Assembly: GCF_900107505.1 (NCBI RefSeq)
Contig: NZ_FNQH01000001.1
Coordinates: 769,854-833,853 of the forward strand
Length of the DNA stretch: 64,000 bases
From: Trichococcus collinsii
GTDB taxonomy: Bacteria > Bacillota > Bacilli > Lactobacillales > Aerococcaceae
Reading direction: 5' to 3'
The position numbers and the translations under genes were made by a program. Below the pieces are notes generated by a model, which was not told the origin of the DNA, did no database searches, and saw only the letters and a program-made list of their open reading frames with translations. Of the stretch, positions 44,001 to 52,644 are shown piece by piece. Each line of letters opens with the position of its first letter. The stretch's first letter is position 1.

Positions 44001-44313
44001 CGCGCGTAAATTTAGCGCCACCTTTAGTGATGATGATGTCCGCCCGAACTACACCTGCATGCTTGTTTTCCGTTCCTTTTAAGGTATAGCTAAAAACAGA
44101 CTCTGTTAATTCTAAACTTCGCTCAATATGGCTGCTATCCGCAAATTTGAGATGCACGATGGCCGTTGCGCCTTCCAACTCAGGTTCGTCTGTTACTGCA
44201 AATCTGAGGTTAATGCTGGATTCGTCACCTGTGTACGCCACATCGTAATTCGATTGGATTATTGGAGTGGTGCCATACATTGCTACGCTAAAGTCAATGT
44301 CTTTTAATGTCAT
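41002..44313 (-). CDS. BppU-type baseplate/receptor-binding protein with long coiled coil and three repeat modules
   Basis: 1103 residues. An N-terminal BppU-like domain (1-125) attaches to the tail tip. Residues about 160-410 are a repeat-rich coil of 11-residue units (EAGRTTTFNAS type) and 7-residue units (AGTDHTT type). From 425 to 1010 there are three modules of about 200 residues, each a beta-rich carbohydrate-binding-like domain ending in DLTATFGAGKEPT..EMD and then NSWFDG. A final domain of about 90 residues (GFAVGYRKNEFGVIEFRGRL) closes it. It most likely binds cell-surface sugars of the host. Confidence 0.85.
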   Translation of the reverse strand: MTLKDIDFSVAMYGTTPIIQSNYDVAYTGDESSINLRFAVTDEPELEGATAIVHLKFADSSHIERSLELTESVFSYTLKGTENKHAGVVRADIIITKGGAKFTRAGHKFKIDTSLDASVPLVEYAVDTLDTLVDGAEEWLLQAQIDFGTAQSQRAEEWVADNDARADEFAESQTDRTNAFDASEAARTTGFNASETGRSNTFTVNENAREAAAESGEAARGESFELSEYERTTTFGESEAGRVITFNGSEAGRTIAFNLAEEARSEGYANDHNRAGTDHTTAISDHSISVADHGAFDASQAQRTTDFNAAQTSRSEAFGISEAGRTTTFNASEAGRTTIFNDAEEARATGYTADHSRAGTDHTTAVNDHTLAGTDHTTAASDHTLAGTDHTRADTDHARADIDSATVAGFNARVVDVETDTSLDATNIVPNGGFTEGISSWSSFRSTISAENGKLKIVGDGAGVNPDARRSLTLVNNNKYYLKYDLSYSGTVPVSANVSYASGGERLVTSITKVSTSNVVSATFKSEVTGVGLFIFRTFYVDSATALNAISYLDNVVLIDLTATFGAGKEPTAAEMDRLLARFTNSWFDGTKNLFAARTAIEKQIAIDAGAVMDGKNEITNGEFSNGTNGWVGSNATISAASNILSVVGSGSSINPRVKPVQLLNIVASPGRKMYIRYKARVTNSLCTALNCFIDMSVSGGGFASALGMPSTPNPVLNQWYNIAGIVTFSSVDVGSPFVSPMHSYVDLATATGKVMELQNLLTIDLTATFGAGNEPTVEQMDAIMAKFENSWFDGTKNLFQAKASLSKLMALDARTEFEARNMLANGDMALSTTTPNLADAWAIYGAIPVSVAGNIQTVLATASATGAFTQVFNVISGRKYYGRMGVKSDSALVKLRMAGTAITAADKFHSGGNNFEELSVISTATGTGGVELKTVDLRTSAWTQFQIKYALVIDLTAAFGAGKEPTLAEMDRLMARFPNSWFDGVKPVQTIETLYQEKANKTQEAWITPTLVNGWTVEPGFAVGYRKNEFGVIEFRGRLNGTTLGTSMFTLPTGYRPAQTMSFPVSANGAAGYMFVDTSGSVYYSAGSLIKVNIEPIRIPTV
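43081..43830 (-). repeat. hendecad and heptad coding repeats in the baseplate protein
   Basis: About 250 codons of tandem, imperfect units within the baseplate gene: 11-residue units with S-E-A-G-R-T-T-x-F-N and 7-residue units with D-H-T-x-A-G-T. The nucleotide copies have diverged, so this is an old repeat kept for structure, probably a trimeric coiled coil. Confidence 0.7.
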
Positions 44314-44325
44314 TTTATCACCTAC

Positions 44326-45189
44326 CTATTTCCATTTTCCGTGGGCTTCATAGTGCACACCAATGTAATTTTGCGAACTCGACGCGAACTCGACAAACGC
44401 ATGGCCAAAAAAGTTATTCGTGTTTGTTCCGTTTAGATGAGCGCTTGCTCGATAATCCTGGAAACCTCCGGAACCGTCGTACATGGAAGCTGTCAATACG
44501 ACTCCCTTCAGGGGATATAAGCAAGAAACTGGCAAGCCCTTTGTAAAAGGCGCTGTGCTACCAGTTCCGAAAGTTCCGGACAATGGAATCAATCCCCAGA
44601 ACTCAACATCTCCATTGCCGTATTTGGTATAATATCCATCTATTTCGTTTCCGCCACTTTCTACAATTGTTCTGTTTTCAATAGCAGCAGCAAGCGAAGC
44701 GGCGTTTCCGATCAGACTAGCAACTGCTTCTATTGTCGTGATCGTGACACCGTCTAGCTTCACCCTGAATAAAGCTTCCTGGCACGTTACGCCGGCCGCG
44801 TTGACATCCTGCTGCACGAGTGTCGGATCAACGGGAATTCCGCTTGTTGACGTCCCTTTGATAATTTTAAACTGCAATGTATCAATTCCAACGCCACCGC
44901 CACTCTTTACCAACTCAGCGACTACGAGATCATTTCTTTTTTGGCCGGCCGTACCACTGTCAATTGTCAAGTTGGCAGTGGTTCCTGGTTCAACCGCCAG
45001 TAGGAAGCCGCGAAGCGAGTAGATCCCGCTATTCAACTGTACGCTGTTATCGCTGATTTTGGTGCAAGCCAGGTTATTAAACCGGTCCAGTATGCCAGAA
45101 GATCCGATCATCGCATGAAAGGCTGCAGCCATATTTTCAGCTGATACGTCAGCAGTATCCGAGTTTTTGATTAATCCCTTTTGAGCCAT
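44326..45189 (-). CDS. phage tail tip / receptor-binding protein
   Basis: 287 residues. An N-terminal part with ENMAAAFHAMIGSSGILDRFNNLACTKISDNSVQLNSGIYSL occurs in baseplate proteins of siphophages (upper baseplate wedge type), and the C-terminal 90 residues (YTKYGNGDVEFWGLIPLSGTFG) resemble a fibre tip domain like the end of BppU. It lies between the Gp37-like and BppU genes, 12 bases from each. A structural role is well supported by context; the precise part is inferred. Confidence 0.7.
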   Translation of the reverse strand: MAQKGLIKNSDTADVSAENMAAAFHAMIGSSGILDRFNNLACTKISDNSVQLNSGIYSLRGFLLAVEPGTTANLTIDSGTAGQKRNDLVVAELVKSGGGVGIDTLQFKIIKGTSTSGIPVDPTLVQQDVNAAGVTCQEALFRVKLDGVTITTIEAVASLIGNAASLAAAIENRTIVESGGNEIDGYYTKYGNGDVEFWGLIPLSGTFGTGSTAPFTKGLPVSCLYPLKGVVLTASMYDGSGGFQDYRASAHLNGTNTNNFFGHAFVEFASSSQNYIGVHYEAHGKWK

Positions 45190-46170
45190 TTACTCACCCG
45201 CCTTGTAGTTTATTTTTCTGCCGTTTTTATCAATTTTTAATATCTTTTGGGTTATTGGCTTGCTAATCGTTAGGCCGGTAACTTTATCACGGCCACCAAC
45301 GACGTCGCCCAATTTGAAATCTATTTCGATTTCATCCAGATTAATTCCAATAGATTCTACAGGAGAACTTTCAATCAATTTATCCGTTGCGCTGCTAGTT
45401 AGTTCTTCTAATGATTCGGCATTAGGGTAATCAAGCACAAACTGTTTATCATTCGAACCTGCAGGTTGTATCGTTGTAGTGATCGTCCCATCATCCAAGC
45501 GCCAAAGCTCTACCACTTCCCTTTCAGCCAACTCGCCTCTACCTAATGCAATCACATGGTTATAAGCCTCTCCGTAAGCGACAGACGATTCAAGTGGCGC
45601 TTCGTACTCCTGCGATAGTTCCGTGTCTGTGTAATCGACGGAAGATACAGCCGACAGCACAACCTGCGTTCCGTCAAAAATAATTTCCAGGCGGGCCCCA
45701 TACTGCTGCAGCATCGAATGGATCGCCGCCAAAAGATTAGTGTATCTGAAGGAACCACTAACGGTCATGCCGGAATCAGCTGTACTGATGGCGAATAAAG
45801 GTCCAAGAGACGATCCGACAAGTGCAGCTATAGCTTGATTGGCCTCCATCGCCGTGATCGCTTTATATGCTTGTCCAGCAGGAGGAGAAATTATTTTTCT
45901 GGCCAACATACCACGCCAGGTAGGCCCTCCTACTTTCACAGTCGTCCCAACGTGATTGACATCTTCCACCATGCCGCCCCACTCCGTGCCAATTTCATAT
46001 AGATAATGCCCTTTTATCATCGGGTACTTTTCCCACACGGCCTCTTCCACTTGCAACTCAAAATCATTGTCAGCATATTTAAATCCCAAACCACTGACCG
46101 CCTCATACTGGTCAAACTCAGTTAGTGACTGGATTTCCTCTATATTCGCTTTCGCATGAATCAACTCCAC
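45190..46170 (-). CDS. Gp37-like siphovirus tail protein
   Basis: 326 residues, resembling the siphovirus ReqiPepy6 Gp37-like family: WEKYPMIKGHYLYEIGTEWGGMVEDVNH, WRGMLARKIISPP, and the C-terminal FKLGDVVGGRDKVTGLTISKPITQKILKIDKNG. Members take the Tal/baseplate-hub position after Dit. It overlaps dit by ten bases. No peptidase or lysozyme domain is visible. Confidence 0.7.
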   Translation of the reverse strand: MELIHAKANIEEIQSLTEFDQYEAVSGLGFKYADNDFELQVEEAVWEKYPMIKGHYLYEIGTEWGGMVEDVNHVGTTVKVGGPTWRGMLARKIISPPAGQAYKAITAMEANQAIAALVGSSLGPLFAISTADSGMTVSGSFRYTNLLAAIHSMLQQYGARLEIIFDGTQVVLSAVSSVDYTDTELSQEYEAPLESSVAYGEAYNHVIALGRGELAEREVVELWRLDDGTITTTIQPAGSNDKQFVLDYPNAESLEELTSSATDKLIESSPVESIGINLDEIEIDFKLGDVVGGRDKVTGLTISKPITQKILKIDKNGRKINYKAGE

Positions 46171-46997
46171 AGCGGTTCGCTCCTTTCGTAAAAAATGGTT
46201 ATCTCAATCGCGAAATCTCCGTTATAGGACAGGATATTTTCACCCGGCTTAATCGGTTCGAATACGGATTCTGTTTTATTACGCAAATTAAACGCATTCA
46301 CGATTTCCCCACTATTCGTCACCTTTATGACAGTTTTGGTCCTCTGATCAATTTCATATCTTTCGCCAGACAATAAAGTACCGTTCACGCGATAAGTATT
46401 TTCTCCGATGATAAATTCAGGATTTGAACACGGTCCAAAAACGGATATCTTCATCGGGCACGAAACGTAGTGATCAACAAGCAATTGGCGGCTTCCGTTA
46501 CCGGCCGTGAACCCTAATGGGAATGCGGTCGGAAACTTAAACCCTATTTCGCTGCCGTCTGTAAAAGTGAGAAAATCGTGCCTCTCTTCCGAAATCCAGA
46601 TGGGTTGCTCAGCGAGGATGTCCAACGTAACCAAAAACATAGTCCCTGCATGCAGCCTATCGACCGATTTGCTGGAGACTATATAGCAATTGATATACTG
46701 TTCATTCACAAATAACTTACCTGGCAATGCGGAAAAAACATCCCGCTCAAACAAACGGTTCATTTCGTTCAGCAGTTCGTGGGCCTGTTCCTCTGTATTT
46801 CCGACAACATTAACCGTTAGTTGATACTTTGTGGCATCACGATAAAAACGTCCCAACTTAGACCCTTTTCCGCTAGACAAAGCCGTCAACGAGTAATTAT
46901 GCTGACGGCTGAAAAAGTCCGTCTCATCATAAAAAATTGGAGATTCCGACATATTCAGTTCTCCACCTGATCCAATATATTTAATTTCTAATTTCAA
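46161..46997 (-). CDS. distal tail protein (Dit-like)
   Basis: 278 residues with the phage_tail/Dit pattern: an N-terminal half forming the ring (KLGRFYRDATKYQLTVNVVGNTEEQAHELLNEMNRLFERDV) and a C-terminal galectin-like half. It follows the tape measure gene with a 4-base overlap, the standard place for Dit, which caps the tail tube and holds the baseplate. Confidence 0.85.
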   Translation of the reverse strand: MKLEIKYIGSGGELNMSESPIFYDETDFFSRQHNYSLTALSSGKGSKLGRFYRDATKYQLTVNVVGNTEEQAHELLNEMNRLFERDVFSALPGKLFVNEQYINCYIVSSKSVDRLHAGTMFLVTLDILAEQPIWISEERHDFLTFTDGSEIGFKFPTAFPLGFTAGNGSRQLLVDHYVSCPMKISVFGPCSNPEFIIGENTYRVNGTLLSGERYEIDQRTKTVIKVTNSGEIVNAFNLRNKTESVFEPIKPGENILSYNGDFAIEITIFYERSEPLWS

Positions 46998-49900
46998 ATG
47001 AGCTCACTCACCAATCTGCCGAATGACCGTTTATCAATTTCGACTTTAATATCAGCGACCAACAAAGCGTTGATGACCGCGCCCGCTACAGCGTTCCCAA
47101 GTTCGTTATAATCGATCGTATCGCCACCGCCGCTAAAGCCACCACCATCAGAAACATTGCCATTTTTTTCAATGGCCTTCGCTTGAGTCGTTTTGCCGAA
47201 ACTGGCAATCAGCCGTTGCGCTTCCGTACTACCTTTTGCCCCTGTCGCAAAATGGGGGATATCCATTTTAAACCGCTGAATACTCGGCCATACTTTCGTC
47301 CCTTGCGGCAAGTTTGGATAAAGAGTATCAGTAGAAGGAGATACTCCGAAAAGGCCGCTAGGGGTCAGGAATGGTTCTGCTCGTCCACCATCACCAAGTA
47401 CAGCCGGTCCGCCGCTATGCGAGTCAGTTCCCGTAGCGTATCCGACGCCCTGTGCGCCTGTAGGACTCGTTGCGGTGTATACTCGATTCTCAGCAACGTT
47501 TATATAGACCTGTTCGTCAGGGATGTTATATAGTCGTTGTTGCAGATCAGCAATAGCTTGCAAAGCAGGGGATACATCAATGTTTATTGTTTTTGCGGGA
47601 ATGCCTGTGCGATTGTAATAATCCAAAGCCCATTGTAAAGCGCCGACTTTAGCCTCTACACTACCTAAGGAGTTAATCTGGGAGGAGGCACTTTCTGACA
47701 AAGCACCAGATTGTTCGAGTGACGCAATGGCAACTTCAGATACCATGTTTCGCATGTTCTGACCTAGTGCGTCTTGACCTTCAGCAATTTCTGTCATGCT
47801 CTTACCGCTATTTGTGGCTAGGGTTGTGTAACTGGTAATCATACTACCAACTTCTTCAGCAGTCAGTTCACGGCTTTCTCTGGAAGCAGTAGCTATAATA
47901 TCGTTGATTTCAGCGTTTGCATTCTGCGTTGTCTGGATAAGTATTGCGTAGTGAATGCCGTTCTCTTCCGTTCTGCGTTGATACTCGGCCGTTGTAATCA
48001 TCCCACCAGCGAGCATGCCCTCAATGCTAGCTTGCTCTGCGTCACGTTGAGCAGTAAGACTGGTTACGATTTCTTCTGTTACTGCGTTGTTGGCATTGAT
48101 TGTTGCGTTCGCTAGTTCTGCTGTCATTAGCTTGCCCTCTGTGAATGTGTGCAAGACTTCAGCCATAGCGTTACCGATTGTCAAAGAGTGATTGTTGTAA
48201 CTAGCTTCCACTTCAGCGATTTGATCGTCTGACATTTTGAGTTCTTTTAACTTGTCCTTTATGCCGTCAACGTTACGTGCAAGTGGTTCGTTGAACGACT
48301 TGAAGAACTCGTCATTGAACTCGTATCCACCATTCCACAAATCATCTATTGCACTTGTGACAAGAGTGTTCTGTTCTTTCAGCCGTGCCGTTTCTTCAGC
48401 AAGCGTTAAACCAGTTCCTTTAATTGCGCCTTGAATCTGTTCTTGGGAACTGACCATGTCGTTTGTCCCTTTGGAAACAGCGTCAAACCACTCTTGGTAT
48501 TTACCTTTCGTATCTTCTACAGATTGCTCATGGTTCTTTTGATCTTTTGTCATTTCATTGTAAATCAGCGTACCGACACCTGTGGCAGCTAAGACTACAG
48601 CACCTATTCCAAGTACCCACGGATTTGTAAACAAAGCTGCAGCCCCGCCTGTTGTAGCGGCTGTTCCAGATATCGTTTCTAAAGCACCCGTAACCCCTTG
48701 CTTTCCAAGACCACTCGTAACCTTAGGTATCCAACTGACCATACTGCCTAGGCCACCAACCACTCCCGCCAAGATTTTAACAAGTGGGCCTGCGACAGCC
48801 GATGTCATTGTCCACTTGACAATATTTTCTTGCATAAGAGGGTCCAATTCGTTCCAGGAATCTGTTAGGGTGGTAACGGCTTCTTCTATGAGAGGTAAAG
48901 CTTTCTCACCTACCTCGAGCAAAATGTCACCAAGAGGAACAAGCGTATCGGCCATATCGCGAAACATGGACTGAAACTTTTGTGATTGAGTTTGTTCTAG
49001 TGTATCGACTACTGTCTGAGCGGCGCCGTTTACTTCTCCGTATTGCTCGGTCACGGTGCCAAGGGCCTCCACTACCTTTACCCCGGCATCTTCACCGATT
49101 GAGCCCCAAAGCATTGACAAGGCATTCGCTTTCTCTTGAGGGTCCTGAATACTGGCTAAATTCTGGGACATTCTCCGGAACAAATCATCGTTCGACTCTC
49201 CCGAAGCCTCCCAGGTGTCATAGATTTCTTTCCAGCTTCCGCCCATATCTTCGATAGCGGTCTTCACCGTTCCATCACTAACACGGATCCCGAACTCTTT
49301 CACTAGGTCATTCACTTTGTCCAGGTTGTAAGCTCCGGCATCAAGGCCCGCTTGAAGTGTATTAAACATTTCTTGCGCGGAATAGCCGTTTTGCTCCCAT
49401 AGTGGCGCGTATTCCGCTAGATTATCGCCGAGTTCGTCTGTCTTGTTCAGGCCCTTCTGCGCGCCTGTTACCATGTAATCAAAAGCTTCGTATGCGGTCA
49501 TTCCGTAGGTTTCCATTAACGCATTGATACCGCGAAGACTTTCGACCTGGTCCATACCAAGTGATTCTTCTAAAGCGATGGCCATCTTAGTGACGTTCCC
49601 CAAATCTTCATCTGCAATACCCGTCAACTGACCTTTTACATTTAGCAGTGCGGTAGATACACCGTCTAGTGACTCTCCCCAACCATCTTTAAATACATCA
49701 TTCGCAATACCAGCGACCTTTGCCGCTTCTTCTGCAGTACCGCCCATATTGACCTGTATTTTAGCCTGGGCATCATCAAAAAGTTTTGCGCTTGCGACAG
49801 CCGCTGCACCTAAAGCGATCACCGCAGGAGTGACGGTCCTTGTTAATCCATCACCTAACTGGTTCGCTTTTTCGGATATTCCCGTAAGTCCATTCCCGAA

Positions 49901-50290
49901 CTTAGTAAAAATCGAATGCGAAACTTTCATTTCTCGGTTTACGCTGTCGGTATATTTAGCCAAGTTCATAAGGCTCGCGGATTCTTTATTAAAAGCGGTT
50001 GCCGCAGCATCGGCTTCTTTTGAGCCTTCACCGTGAACCTTGACCATCTTTTCATAAGACTGTCTCGCGCCTTCGACCTTTGCCTTTTGGATTTCGAGTT
50101 TTTTATTCAGCCCATCCAACTGTGTTTGATACTTCTTCATTGAGGTGTCGCCCTTGTCAAAAGCGGAGAGGTTCGCTTTCATCTCACTATTCACAAGGGC
50201 TAGTTTTTTATTCAGATCTTTGAGTCCACTCTCGACTTTAACGCTGTCGAGGTCAAGCCCAATGGAAAGACCTTCTATTCTTTCAGGCAT
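46994..50290 (-). CDS. tail tape measure protein
   Basis: 1098 residues. Coiled-coil N-terminus (LNKKLALVNSEMKANLSAF), a TP901-type core with GWGESLDGVSTALLNVKGQ, two hydrophobic stretches (around 160-185 and 500-570) and a long helical C-terminal half. Its length sets the tail length; by the usual 1.5 angstrom per residue this predicts a tail of about 160 nm. It lies directly after the frameshifted chaperone genes. Confidence 0.93.
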   Translation of the reverse strand: MPERIEGLSIGLDLDSVKVESGLKDLNKKLALVNSEMKANLSAFDKGDTSMKKYQTQLDGLNKKLEIQKAKVEGARQSYEKMVKVHGEGSKEADAAATAFNKESASLMNLAKYTDSVNREMKVSHSIFTKFGNGLTGISEKANQLGDGLTRTVTPAVIALGAAAVASAKLFDDAQAKIQVNMGGTAEEAAKVAGIANDVFKDGWGESLDGVSTALLNVKGQLTGIADEDLGNVTKMAIALEESLGMDQVESLRGINALMETYGMTAYEAFDYMVTGAQKGLNKTDELGDNLAEYAPLWEQNGYSAQEMFNTLQAGLDAGAYNLDKVNDLVKEFGIRVSDGTVKTAIEDMGGSWKEIYDTWEASGESNDDLFRRMSQNLASIQDPQEKANALSMLWGSIGEDAGVKVVEALGTVTEQYGEVNGAAQTVVDTLEQTQSQKFQSMFRDMADTLVPLGDILLEVGEKALPLIEEAVTTLTDSWNELDPLMQENIVKWTMTSAVAGPLVKILAGVVGGLGSMVSWIPKVTSGLGKQGVTGALETISGTAATTGGAAALFTNPWVLGIGAVVLAATGVGTLIYNEMTKDQKNHEQSVEDTKGKYQEWFDAVSKGTNDMVSSQEQIQGAIKGTGLTLAEETARLKEQNTLVTSAIDDLWNGGYEFNDEFFKSFNEPLARNVDGIKDKLKELKMSDDQIAEVEASYNNHSLTIGNAMAEVLHTFTEGKLMTAELANATINANNAVTEEIVTSLTAQRDAEQASIEGMLAGGMITTAEYQRRTEENGIHYAILIQTTQNANAEINDIIATASRESRELTAEEVGSMITSYTTLATNSGKSMTEIAEGQDALGQNMRNMVSEVAIASLEQSGALSESASSQINSLGSVEAKVGALQWALDYYNRTGIPAKTINIDVSPALQAIADLQQRLYNIPDEQVYINVAENRVYTATSPTGAQGVGYATGTDSHSGGPAVLGDGGRAEPFLTPSGLFGVSPSTDTLYPNLPQGTKVWPSIQRFKMDIPHFATGAKGSTEAQRLIASFGKTTQAKAIEKNGNVSDGGGFSGGGDTIDYNELGNAVAGAVINALLVADIKVEIDKRSFGRLVSELI

Positions 50291-50311
50291 CTCTATCCTC
50301 CTTCCTACTCA

Positions 50312-50847
50312 CTACCCGCCAAATGCAGCGATGAGCGATCGTTTGCGTTCAGGCTTGCAATCTTCACGAAGCACATCAATCAGGAAGCTATACGGCATAG
50401 CCAGAACCGTATTAATGCCTTTCCCCTGTTTGATCAGTTCCAAAATCATTTTGTCCAGGCTTTCCTTTTGTCTTTCCGGAGTAAAGTCTTCGTCTTCTAA
50501 AGACTGTCCAGGTACTTTTTTGCCTCTTCGGTCTGTTCCCCTCTTGCAACAAAAAGGACTTGCATAAACAGTTCGTTGATCGCTCCCGGACCATGCAAAC
50601 CATTGAACAGATCGTCACGAGTGAATTGATTTTTATAAACCTTTTCGGAAACGAAAGTCAGCACATTATCAATCATGTCTTTTTCAGCGTCGCCAGTCTT
50701 ACGAGAACTCAAATCAGCCATCACGTCGATTGCTTCGTACACAACACTCAGTGGAATAAAAACCGGTGTTACATATTTCTTCGTTACGATTTCGCCCTCT
50801 TTTACCTCTAAAATAAGCTCAATCATGTTTCGTTTTAAATTAGCCAT
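50312..50847 (-). CDS. tail assembly chaperone, long form by -1 frameshift
   Basis: At the end of the short chaperone frame the minus strand reads GCA AAA AAG, giving the slippery heptamer A-AAA-AAG (50521-50515). A -1 slip here enters a frame that continues KVPGQSLEDEDFTPERQKES, then LDKMILELIKQGKGINTVLAM and ends IAAFGG at TAG 50314-50312, about 67 residues past the slip. This mirrors gpG/gpGT of lambda and many siphophages. The extension has no convincing start of its own. The long product should recruit the tape measure to the major tail protein. Confidence 0.85.
50497..50847 (-). CDS. tail assembly chaperone, short form (gpG-like)
   Basis: 116 residues, compact and helical (VYEAIDVMADLSSRKTGDAEKDMIDNVLTFVSEKVYKNQF), between the tail protein module and the tape measure. 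Ends with the slippery A-AAA-AAG just before its own stop, so most ribosomes should make this form. Coats the tape measure during tail assembly and is not part of the virion. Confidence 0.85.
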   Translation of the reverse strand: MANLKRNMIELILEVKEGEIVTKKYVTPVFIPLSVVYEAIDVMADLSSRKTGDAEKDMIDNVLTFVSEKVYKNQFTRDDLFNGLHGPGAINELFMQVLFVARGEQTEEAKKYLDSL

Positions 50848-50884
50848 TTTTTTCCTCCTGTACAGAAAAAAAGGCGAGTATAAA

Positions 50885-51973
50885 TTACTCGCCTTCTTCG
50901 CTTACCTTTTCGATAAAAGGCCTTCCTGCTTTATTTTTATTTGTGCTCAGCTCTTCGATACGTTTTTCGGAAATCTTTTTATTGGCTGGTCTCGGATAAC
51001 CGTCACCAGCTATGTACGGCTTGCTTTTATCCTGCAAATCAGCGAACGATTCGATTACTATGTATTTTGCCACTTGACTCACCTCTTTGTTTGTCTCCTC
51101 AATAGCTTTCACATATTCATAGGAGGCTTTATCTTTATCGACGAAACTAAAATCATCTTTCAATGGACTGCGCTTGACGTACTGGCCCTTAAAAAATAAA
51201 CCTTTCTTGTCATCCGTGACGCCGGCATTGTGCAGCATCTTCGTCTCTTGGTATCTCCGGATCGGATCGTTTGGCCAACAGAAATCCAGTTCGCTATCTA
51301 CGTTCACGGTTTTTTCAAAGTGATAGACATTCCAAAGTTGAGCCCACATCTCTGCGGTCCATTTTTGGATTGGGACATAACCAGGATCATTTTTACTGAT
51401 GTACTCAGCTTCTACATCTGACAAAAATTTGCACAATTTTACGGAGTCCTCATAAACCTTTTCCCAATATTCGTAGGTCGGATTCTTGATGATCCATTGC
51501 GCCCCGCCGTGCGGCTTATTTGCTCTAATTAGCGCGGGGTCTACCTTGATTGTTTCGCACATGCGGTCAAACAAATCTGCGCCCTTGCTGTCGATATATT
51601 CCAATCCGATATACCCTTTGCAGTCGGATGTATACCAGGCATTTTCAGTCGGATTCAGTTCAGGCATTTGCCTGAATAGTACGTCGCTGTCAAAATAAAA
51701 ATAAACGTCATTCTCGCGCGCTCTATCCTCTTCCAGATACTTCATCCAAAGAAAAGGTTTAACGCTAGGAATGTACGTTTTTTCGCGTTCTGCATCGTTG
51801 TAAACGTGTACTTCTACATCATATGTCTCTTCAAAATATTTAGGCATGCCACTATCCCACTGCGCGAACAGCAGGACAATGTCATTGATGCCTAGTTTTT
51901 TTAGACGGGTAATACAAACTTCCAATTCCCACTCAAATCTCTTGATCGCTGGTTGGCATAGGATGTACTTCAT
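50885..51973 (-). CDS. glycosyltransferase-like protein fused to a small phage structural-region domain
   Basis: 362 residues. Residues 1-265 resemble a GT-A glycosyltransferase: VYFYFDSDVLF places a DxD-type motif (DSD, 95-97) at the end of a hydrophobic strand, PHGGAQWIIKNP (about 154-165) fits an acceptor loop, and KMLHNAGVT (245-253) supplies the usual C-terminal metal-binding His. Residues about 303-356 (KYIVIESFADLQDKSKPYIA and then GYPRP...ISEKRIEELSTNKNKAG) look like the short stand-alone proteins often found near capsid and tail genes of Firmicute siphophages. It starts 12 bases after the major tail protein. I infer that it modifies virion proteins. Confidence 0.6.
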   Translation of the reverse strand: MKYILCQPAIKRFEWELEVCITRLKKLGINDIVLLFAQWDSGMPKYFEETYDVEVHVYNDAEREKTYIPSVKPFLWMKYLEEDRARENDVYFYFDSDVLFRQMPELNPTENAWYTSDCKGYIGLEYIDSKGADLFDRMCETIKVDPALIRANKPHGGAQWIIKNPTYEYWEKVYEDSVKLCKFLSDVEAEYISKNDPGYVPIQKWTAEMWAQLWNVYHFEKTVNVDSELDFCWPNDPIRRYQETKMLHNAGVTDDKKGLFFKGQYVKRSPLKDDFSFVDKDKASYEYVKAIEETNKEVSQVAKYIVIESFADLQDKSKPYIAGDGYPRPANKKISEKRIEELSTNKNKAGRPFIEKVSEEGE

Positions 51974-51985
51974 ATCCTTATCCTA

Positions 51986-52627
51986 CTAGACGCCAGTAGT
52001 CGTTGTTGTGGTCTCTTCTTCGGTGGTCGTCGTGGTAGTCACTGGATATGGAACGCCGAAGATAGCCAAGAAGATGGCGTCACGTTTAGTGGTTGCCGCA
52101 GCATCATCAGCGCCAACGACAACAGATTTTTGTTTATCAAACCCTGTAACAGCACGATCCATAAACTCAGCACTGATTGCGTCTTGGCTAAATGTAGTAT
52201 TTCCTTGTTTACTTGTTCCCTTGATGCTTGTTTTTAGGAACTTTCCTTTAGGCAATCCAACGTATTCTGTAGACCCATCTTCATATGTTTTAGCAAAAAT
52301 AACCGCAACATACGGAGGGTTATCTGCTGATCCGTGCGCTGATAATCCGCCAGAACTCGTTTCCAATCCAAGCAAGGCGTTTTTGTCTGTTTCCGGGATT
52401 TTGTGGAAATTCCCACTTACGCCTACAGCTCCATGCGATACACCTAATTCAGCGACTTTATTATCCCCGTATGCTCTTGTAATTTCGGAAGACATCGCAA
52501 CTTCGATATCCTGTAGAAACTCAACCCGTTCAGGTGCTGCCGCTACAATGCCGGTTCCGCCTGCAGTCAAAATACCGTAGTGAAATTCATCCACACCGGT
52601 AGCTGATAAATATTTCTTTTCTGTCAT
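51986..52627 (-). CDS. major tail protein with Thr-rich C-terminal tag
   Basis: 213 residues. The body (MTEKKYLSATGVDEFHYGIL ... AYGDNKVAELGVSHGAVGVSGNFH ... VVVGADDAAATTKRDAIFLAIFG) matches the phi13-type major tail family forming the tail tube. After VPYPV it ends TTTTTTEEETTTTTTGV. The tube proteins of this family normally stop near the end of the body, so the tag is extra. Its 12 Thr codons use ACT, ACC, ACG and ACA, not a simple DNA repeat. Confidence 0.9.
   Translation of the reverse strand: MTEKKYLSATGVDEFHYGILTAGGTGIVAAAPERVEFLQDIEVAMSSEITRAYGDNKVAELGVSHGAVGVSGNFHKIPETDKNALLGLETSSGGLSAHGSADNPPYVAVIFAKTYEDGSTEYVGLPKGKFLKTSIKGTSKQGNTTFSQDAISAEFMDRAVTGFDKQKSVVVGADDAAATTKRDAIFLAIFGVPYPVTTTTTTEEETTTTTTGV
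51989..52039 (-). other. Thr-rich C-terminal tag of the major tail protein
   Basis: Encodes T6-EEE-T6-G-V. Same architecture as the tag on the capsid protein at 54110-54160, with different codons and a different central triplet. A mucin-like O-glycosylation acceptor is my inference. Confidence 0.7.
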
Positions 52628-52644
52628 TTAAGTATCTCTCCTTT

